A stretch of DNA of 58,930 bases. Origin: an uncultured Lachnospiraceae bacterium (GTDB lineage Bacteria; Bacillota; Clostridia; Lachnospirales; Lachnospiraceae). The notes below the pieces were generated by a model. That model was not told where the DNA came from. It saw only the letters and a program-made list of their open reading frames with translations, and did no database searches. Of the stretch, positions 55,129-58,930 are shown piece after piece. Position 1 is the first letter of the stretch, and every line of letters starts with the position of its first letter. The stretch spans positions 1-58,930 of the forward strand of contig CACYTU010000007.1 of the NCBI GenBank assembly GCA_902777355.1, read 5' to 3'. The position numbers and the translations under genes are program-made.

Positions 55129-56016
55129 ATGCCAGTGGAAGCCGAGGTTCAGGCAGAAGAGCCGGTTCAGGAAGAAGAGCAGGCTCAGCTTCAGCAGGGA
55201 GCCTTCCAGCCCTTCGGAATGCCCGGTCAGGGACCGCAGGATGTCCAGCCGGACCAGGGCGGCTTCCAGCCATATGATCAGCCGGGCCAGGAACCGCAGC
55301 AGGCCCAGCCCCAGCAGGGAGCCTTCCAGCCCTTCGGAATGCCCGGTCAGGGACCGCAGGATGTCCAGCCGGACCAGGGCGGCTTCCAGCCATATGATCA
55401 GCCCGGTCAGGGACCGCAGCAGGCCCAGCCCCAGCAGGGGGATTTCCAGCCCTTCGGAATGCCGGGCCCGGGACCGCAGGGTGTCCAGCCGGACCAGGGC
55501 GGCTTCCAGCCATATAATCAGCCCGGTCAGGGACCGCAGCAGGCCCAGCCCCAGCATGGAGCCTTCCAGCCCTTCGGAATGCCCGGTCAGGGGCCGCAGG
55601 GTGTCCAGCCGGACCAGGGCGGCTTCCAGCCATATAATCAGCCGGGCCAGGGACCGCAGGATGTCCGTCCGGAACAGGGCGGCTTCCAGCCATATGATCA
55701 GCCGGGCCAGGGACCGCAGCAGGCCCAGCCTCAGCAGGGTGCATTCCCCGCTTATACAGGACCGGGACAGGGACAGAATCAGGGTATGCCTCCGGGAAGA
55801 GGCTATCCCGGACAATTCGGACAGCAGGGCGGAGTGATTCCCGACAGGACAGGAAGACCGAGAATTCCCAAAAGGATTAAACGCGTTTTCAAACCGGCGG
55901 CAACAGATACTCCTGAGGAAATCGTCGCCGAGGAAGACGTCATGTTCGCAAAAGGCTTACCGGAGTGGTCGATTGAGCCGCCGGTCGTTCCTGTCAGAAG
56001 GAGAAGAAATGGTTAA
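55129..56016 (+). CDS. Zinc-ribbon repeat protein, C-terminal part (after frameshift)
   Basis: This frame continues the preceding protein; it is open upstream of this first ATG to the frameshift near 55054, so the ATG is probably not a real start. Residues ~20-235 are a 40-residue unit (AFQPFGMPGQGPQDVQPDQG-GFQPYDQPGQGPQQAQPQQG) repeated about four times, with partial units at the end. The last ~60 residues are not repetitive: basic (PRIPKRIKRVFKP), then acidic, and end in VVPVRRRRNG. That tail may be the functional docking end. The stop overlaps the next start by 8 nt. Confidence 0.65.
   Translation: MPVEAEVQAEEPVQEEEQAQLQQGAFQPFGMPGQGPQDVQPDQGGFQPYDQPGQEPQQAQPQQGAFQPFGMPGQGPQDVQPDQGGFQPYDQPGQGPQQAQPQQGDFQPFGMPGPGPQGVQPDQGGFQPYNQPGQGPQQAQPQHGAFQPFGMPGQGPQGVQPDQGGFQPYNQPGQGPQDVRPEQGGFQPYDQPGQGPQQAQPQQGAFPAYTGPGQGQNQGMPPGRGYPGQFGQQGGVIPDRTGRPRIPKRIKRVFKPAATDTPEEIVAEEDVMFAKGLPEWSIEPPVVPVRRRRNG
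55200..55740 (+). repeat. 120-bp tandem repeat, ~4.5 copies
   Basis: Units begin at 55201, 55321, 55441 and 55561 with an exact period of 120 bases; a partial unit follows. Identity between units is very high, which suggests recent expansion or homogenisation. Confidence 0.92.
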
Positions 56017-56455
56017 TACACCTCGCACATATTCCGAATGGCGGCAGCTGTTCGATATGATCAAAAAACGGACAAATGACGCTGAAGTGCTGCAGGCAAT
56101 GAGGAGCGGGACGATTGAATGGCAGTCCGGGATTGCGGACCGATTTTCACAAAAGCTGGTGGATGCGATCAACTTCCGTATGAATAAGGCAGGTGACAAC
56201 TTCCAGAAGACTATGGCACATTCCGGGGGTGAGGCAGGAGTGATCCGCGCTCTTGAGAGTCTCCGGAAAGAATACTATTTCCTTTGCTGTGCGGTAGATA
56301 TTCCCTGCCTTCCAGAGGATATCCGAAAGAAGTATATCGGTCTTATCATCGATCAGGCCAACAAGACCCAGGAGTCCCTGGAAAATTCTTCCAGACAGGA
56401 CAGGAGCGGACGTCTTCTGTATCTGATCAGGCAGCATCGGGTGAATAATTTCTGA
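56009..56455 (+). CDS. Small helical protein of unknown function
   Basis: A 148-residue, largely helical soluble protein (MVNTPRTYSEWRQLFDMIKK start; IPCLPEDIRKKYIGLIIDQAN in the middle). AGAAGGAG precedes the ATG, which overlaps the end of the repeat protein by 8 nt, so translation is coupled. An earlier in-frame start at 55973 would lie deeper in the repeat gene and has no ribosome site. No family was recognised; co-location suggests a partner of the repeat protein or of the AAA+ ATPase. Confidence 0.72.
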   Translation: MVNTPRTYSEWRQLFDMIKKRTNDAEVLQAMRSGTIEWQSGIADRFSQKLVDAINFRMNKAGDNFQKTMAHSGGEAGVIRALESLRKEYYFLCCAVDIPCLPEDIRKKYIGLIIDQANKTQESLENSSRQDRSGRLLYLIRQHRVNNF

Positions 56456-56502
56456 TCTGTCTGTACTTGTGGGCATAGCTCACAGACTTACTTTTATAAT
56501 TA

Positions 56503-56528
56503 AAGCTGCTTCAGCCATAAGCAGCTTG
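56503..56528 (+). repeat. Hairpin between cluster genes
   Basis: AAGCTGCTT and AAGCAGCTT form a 9-bp stem; no T-run. A TATAAT at 56495 just before it lacks a -35 box. It may adjust expression of the ATPase relative to upstream genes. Confidence 0.5.
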
Positions 56529-56656
56529 AAATTGTATATCATGCCGTCCGGGCGGCGCCGGGAACGGGAAGACGCACCGGTTATTCTTCGTCTGCCGGCG
56601 CCGCGCCGCTTATTGTCTTGTCAAGGAATAATCTCGCAGGAGGCGAAATCTGTTAT

Positions 56657-58246
56657 ATGAGTAATCTGATCGAAAGCACCGACCTTTTAAGAAGGTATAC
56701 CATCGCCCGGATTCCCTTTATTGCCGTTAATACGATTGAAAAAGACAGATGTCTGGAGATACTCAAGAGGATCGCCGCAGACCTGCAGCTCTCGTTTTAT
56801 GTCAGTTCCCTTTCTTCGGGAATTTATGACCTGACGAGCGGTAAACATCTGGATGATGACACGACATTTTACGGAGCGGTCATGTATATGACCGAGCAGA
56901 TGAGGCGCAAACAGTATCTGACCCTGGTTCTCTCCGAGGTGCCCGATCTTTCCACTGACAATGCGGACGCAAAGCAGCTGCTCGCCATGGCCAACCTGGC
57001 CAATCAGAACGGAGGATCGATCATAGTAATCTCGGACAATCCCGTCTGGGATCAGCTTCAGCGTCTTGGAATGACTGTCAAACTGGACCTGCCGGATGAA
57101 GAGGAAATGTACATGATCATCCGGAGTTATATCGATGATTACCGCAATTCCATTCCCATAGAGTGGGACAACAATGATGTGAGGGAAGCGGCTTCCACTC
57201 TTGTGGGTGCCACCAAAATTGAGGCGGAAAACGTCATCGCGGCACTGCTCGCCAACAACTGTATCCGCAAATCGGATATGGATGAAGTCCGGCACGCCAA
57301 GGACAGGCTGTTCTCGGACATTTCCGGCCTGGAGAAGATTACGGTCGACGATAATGTCAAGGATGTCGGAGGCCTCGAGGGCCTGCGGAAATGGCTGGAT
57401 GAGAAACGACTGCTGCTAACTCCCGAGAAGAGGGACGAATTGAGAAGCAAGGGGCTCAGGCCTCCCAGGGGGATTCTTCTGGTAGGCGTTCCCGGCTGCG
57501 GCAAGTCCATGTCCGCCAAATCAATCTCTGCCAACTGGAAGCTGCCGCTCTACAGGCTTGATTTTGCCACTGTGCAGGGCAGTTATGTCGGTCAGTCAGA
57601 ACAGCAGCTAAGGAAAGCGCTCGCTACAGCAGAAGAAGTTGCACCCTGTATACTATGGATCGATGAGATTGAAAAGGGCCTTTCGGGAGCCACTGCCGGT
57701 GCAGGAGACGGGGGCGTCTCGACCAGGATGGTCGGTCAGTTCCTCTTCTGGCTGCAGGAATGCAGGAAAAATGTATTTGTCGTGGCCACAGCGAACGACG
57801 TGAGCATGCTGCCGTCCGAACTCCTCAGAAGGGGGCGTTTTGATGAACTGTTCTTCGTGGATCTTCCCACGGCGGAAGAACGCAGACAGATCCTCTCCCT
57901 CTATATGCGCAAATATCTGTCCGTCAGGTTTGAGGGGGCGGTAGCTGATAAAATCGTTGAAATGACCGACGGATTTACGGGCGCGGACCTGGAATCCACC
58001 GTCAGGGACCTGACCTACAGGCAGATCTGCGGGAACGGTTTTATTCTGAACGAGCAGAATATCATCAACGCTTTTGATAATGTGGTTCCTCTTTCCCAGA
58101 CAAGCCCTGAGAAGATAGAAGCGATCAGGGAGTGGGGCAAGGAAAGGGCAGTGCCTGCCTCGGGTATTCCCATCGGCAGCGACAAATTGAAGGAAAAATC
58201 AAGCGGACCCAGGCTTCGCCGGGTGCTTCTTTCGACCGGAAACTGA
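56657..58246 (+). CDS. Ycf46-like two-domain AAA+ ATPase
   Basis: A 529-residue protein. Residues ~1-215 resemble a degenerate ATPase domain (start [22 protein letters not shown], like the opening of cyanobacterial and plastid Ycf46). The C-terminal domain is a full AAA+ module: Walker A GVPGCGKS (277-284), Walker B ILWIDE (332-337), sensor 1 ATAN (377-380), arginine-finger segment RRGRFDE (391-397) and a helical lid. The wording [12 protein letters not shown] and [13 protein letters not shown] is characteristic of the Ycf46 group. The start at 56657 has GGAGG 14 nt upstream; a TTG at 56618 would add 13 residues. In cyanobacteria Ycf46 affects carbon uptake; in Firmicutes its role is unknown. 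Confidence 0.88.
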   Translation: MSNLIESTDLLRRYTIARIPFIAVNTIEKDRCLEILKRIAADLQLSFYVSSLSSGIYDLTSGKHLDDDTTFYGAVMYMTEQMRRKQYLTLVLSEVPDLSTDNADAKQLLAMANLANQNGGSIIVISDNPVWDQLQRLGMTVKLDLPDEEEMYMIIRSYIDDYRNSIPIEWDNNDVREAASTLVGATKIEAENVIAALLANNCIRKSDMDEVRHAKDRLFSDISGLEKITVDDNVKDVGGLEGLRKWLDEKRLLLTPEKRDELRSKGLRPPRGILLVGVPGCGKSMSAKSISANWKLPLYRLDFATVQGSYVGQSEQQLRKALATAEEVAPCILWIDEIEKGLSGATAGAGDGGVSTRMVGQFLFWLQECRKNVFVVATANDVSMLPSELLRRGRFDELFFVDLPTAEERRQILSLYMRKYLSVRFEGAVADKIVEMTDGFTGADLESTVRDLTYRQICGNGFILNEQNIINAFDNVVPLSQTSPEKIEAIREWGKERAVPASGIPIGSDKLKEKSSGPRLRRVLLSTGN

Positions 58247-58337
58247 GTCCCGGTCTTTTTTCCGCATACAGGTGACGGGATATTGGATCCGGAATAATCA
58301 GGTTCACAAAAAACAATCGAATCCGAGGAGGTAGAAT

Positions 58338-58832
58338 ATGCCAAGACCGATGTTCAGATCTCCTGAACAGAAGAACAGTCAGAATCAGCAGACACAGTTT
58401 CTGAATACAAGACAGGTGAGGCAGACAAGGCAGCTGAGCAAAATGGAGATCGACAGGCTGCTTCGGAAACCCCGGTCAAAAAAATACATGGAGGCTATAC
58501 GCAGGCTGGATGCCGGCGGCCATGTCACTAATCAGACCAAAGTAAACGAAATGCTCGCGGCGATCAGGGAGGAATTCCCGGAACTGGAACTGGCGCAGGT
58601 CAGCAATCTGCTGGGGATCGTCTCCAAGTGTTATCTGGGCGCCCCCTATGAAGTCCATTCTCTGGACGTGGCGGGCAGGATCGTTGAGCACTACAAAGCT
58701 TTTTACAAAATGCCCGGTGAGCTGGAAAAGGCCCGCGGCCTTGCCATTCACGGAGGATATGAGTTCATTGAAGTGTATACGGACTGCTGCCGGGCAGTGA
58801 GCTCCAGCGGCCAGGTCTCGGTGATCCAGTAA
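58338..58832 (+). CDS. Small basic N-terminus protein of unknown function
   Basis: A 164-residue protein. The first ~45 residues are basic and Gln/Arg-rich (QTQFLNTRQVRQTRQLSK), probably disordered. The rest (~50-164) looks helical and compact (NEMLAAIREEFPELELAQVSNLLGIVSKCYLG). GAGGAGG precedes the ATG. It is 91 nt after the AAA+ gene and ends before a large hairpin, making it the likely last gene of the cluster. No known domain was recognised. Confidence 0.72.
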   Translation: MPRPMFRSPEQKNSQNQQTQFLNTRQVRQTRQLSKMEIDRLLRKPRSKKYMEAIRRLDAGGHVTNQTKVNEMLAAIREEFPELELAQVSNLLGIVSKCYLGAPYEVHSLDVAGRIVEHYKAFYKMPGELEKARGLAIHGGYEFIEVYTDCCRAVSSSGQVSVIQ

Positions 58833-58833
58833 T

Positions 58834-58930
58834 TCAAGACTCGCTCGCGAGTCTTGCGCGCCGGATGCGGGTTGACATGTCTTGTTTTTCAAAGACATGT
58901 CAACATCTTCCGCATCGCATCCGTGCGCAT
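58834..58930. repeat. Nested inverted repeats at window end
   Basis: First a palindrome CAAGACTCGC-TC-GCGAGTCTTG (58835-58856), then a 14-bp stem GTTGACATGTCTT(T)/(A)AAGACATGTCAAC (58870-58904) with a T-rich loop. GCGCCGGATGCGG before it and CCGCATCGCATCCGTGCGC after it can pair to extend the stem. The first is a probable terminator of the cluster; the second may be a large RNA or DNA hairpin cut by the window edge. Confidence 0.65.

Noticed and set aside
54152-55744. A 530-codon minus-strand open frame across the Pro/Gln repeats
   Set aside because: It is the antisense shadow of the 120-bp and related repeats; its composition is biased Pro/Ala/Arg and it has no ribosome site.
1-58930. tRNA or rRNA genes
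   Set aside because: No T-loop or D-loop consensus with a matching acceptor stem, and no rRNA-like stretch, was noticed in the intergenic regions.

Overview
The window looks like a chromosomal segment of a Clostridia-class Firmicute, most likely Lachnospiraceae. This rests on RemA, RNase Y, an NFACT/RqcH protein, type III glutamine synthetase, SpoVB-type flippase, YfhO, a LexA box of the Gram-positive GAAC-N4-GTTC type, strong AGGAGG ribosome binding sites and sigma-A promoters. Base composition is moderate (near half G+C by eye). No rRNA, tRNA, phage or CRISPR locus was seen.

Layout. 0-7 kb: a rhomboid-fold membrane protein with a C-terminal Cys/His cluster, a sigma-70-like protein lacking the promoter-recognition parts, then recA-recX and rny. 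7-13 kb: glgA, a MurJ/SpoVB-type flippase and, on the opposite strand, rqcH. 13.4-18 kb: yicC-remA-gmk-rpoZ-rimO. 18-23 kb: yfhO, pgsA, thiN. 23-27.4 kb: glnN (minus strand) and gpmI. 28-37.4 kb: a composite transport locus of two sugar-type ABC permeases, an HlyD-like adaptor, a MacB-core-like membrane protein and an 876-residue solute-binding lipoprotein, with no ATPase. 37.7-47.4 kb: lepA, hemW, the AmmeMemoRadiSam pair (amrS plus a Memo-AMMECR1 fusion), coaBC-coaX and a DmpA/NylC-type P1 peptidase. 47.4-49.4 kb: two paralogous XRE regulators and a small protein. 50-58.8 kb: a cluster of a zinc-ribbon M48 peptidase, a large coiled-coil membrane protein, a zinc-ribbon Pro/Gln-repeat protein (frameshifted), two small unknown proteins and a Ycf46-like AAA+ ATPase.

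The best candidate for an undescribed system is the 50-58.8 kb cluster. A membrane metallopeptidase, a membrane-anchored coiled-coil protein, a zinc-ribbon protein with a long repetitive arm and a two-domain AAA+ ATPase suggest membrane-associated protein remodelling or quality control. Its main part starts from a perfect consensus promoter with a long leader. The ATPase-less transport locus at 28-37 kb is second.

The DNA is unusually repeat-rich. It holds a MITE-like element with terminal inverted repeats and apparent target duplications, a second dispersed repeat (one copy between the SOS promoter and recA), a recurrent element directly after several terminators, duplicated gene 3' ends, and tandem repeats that add disordered acidic or Pro/Gln-rich inserts to many proteins. 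Gene calls are from sequence reading alone; no database search was run.
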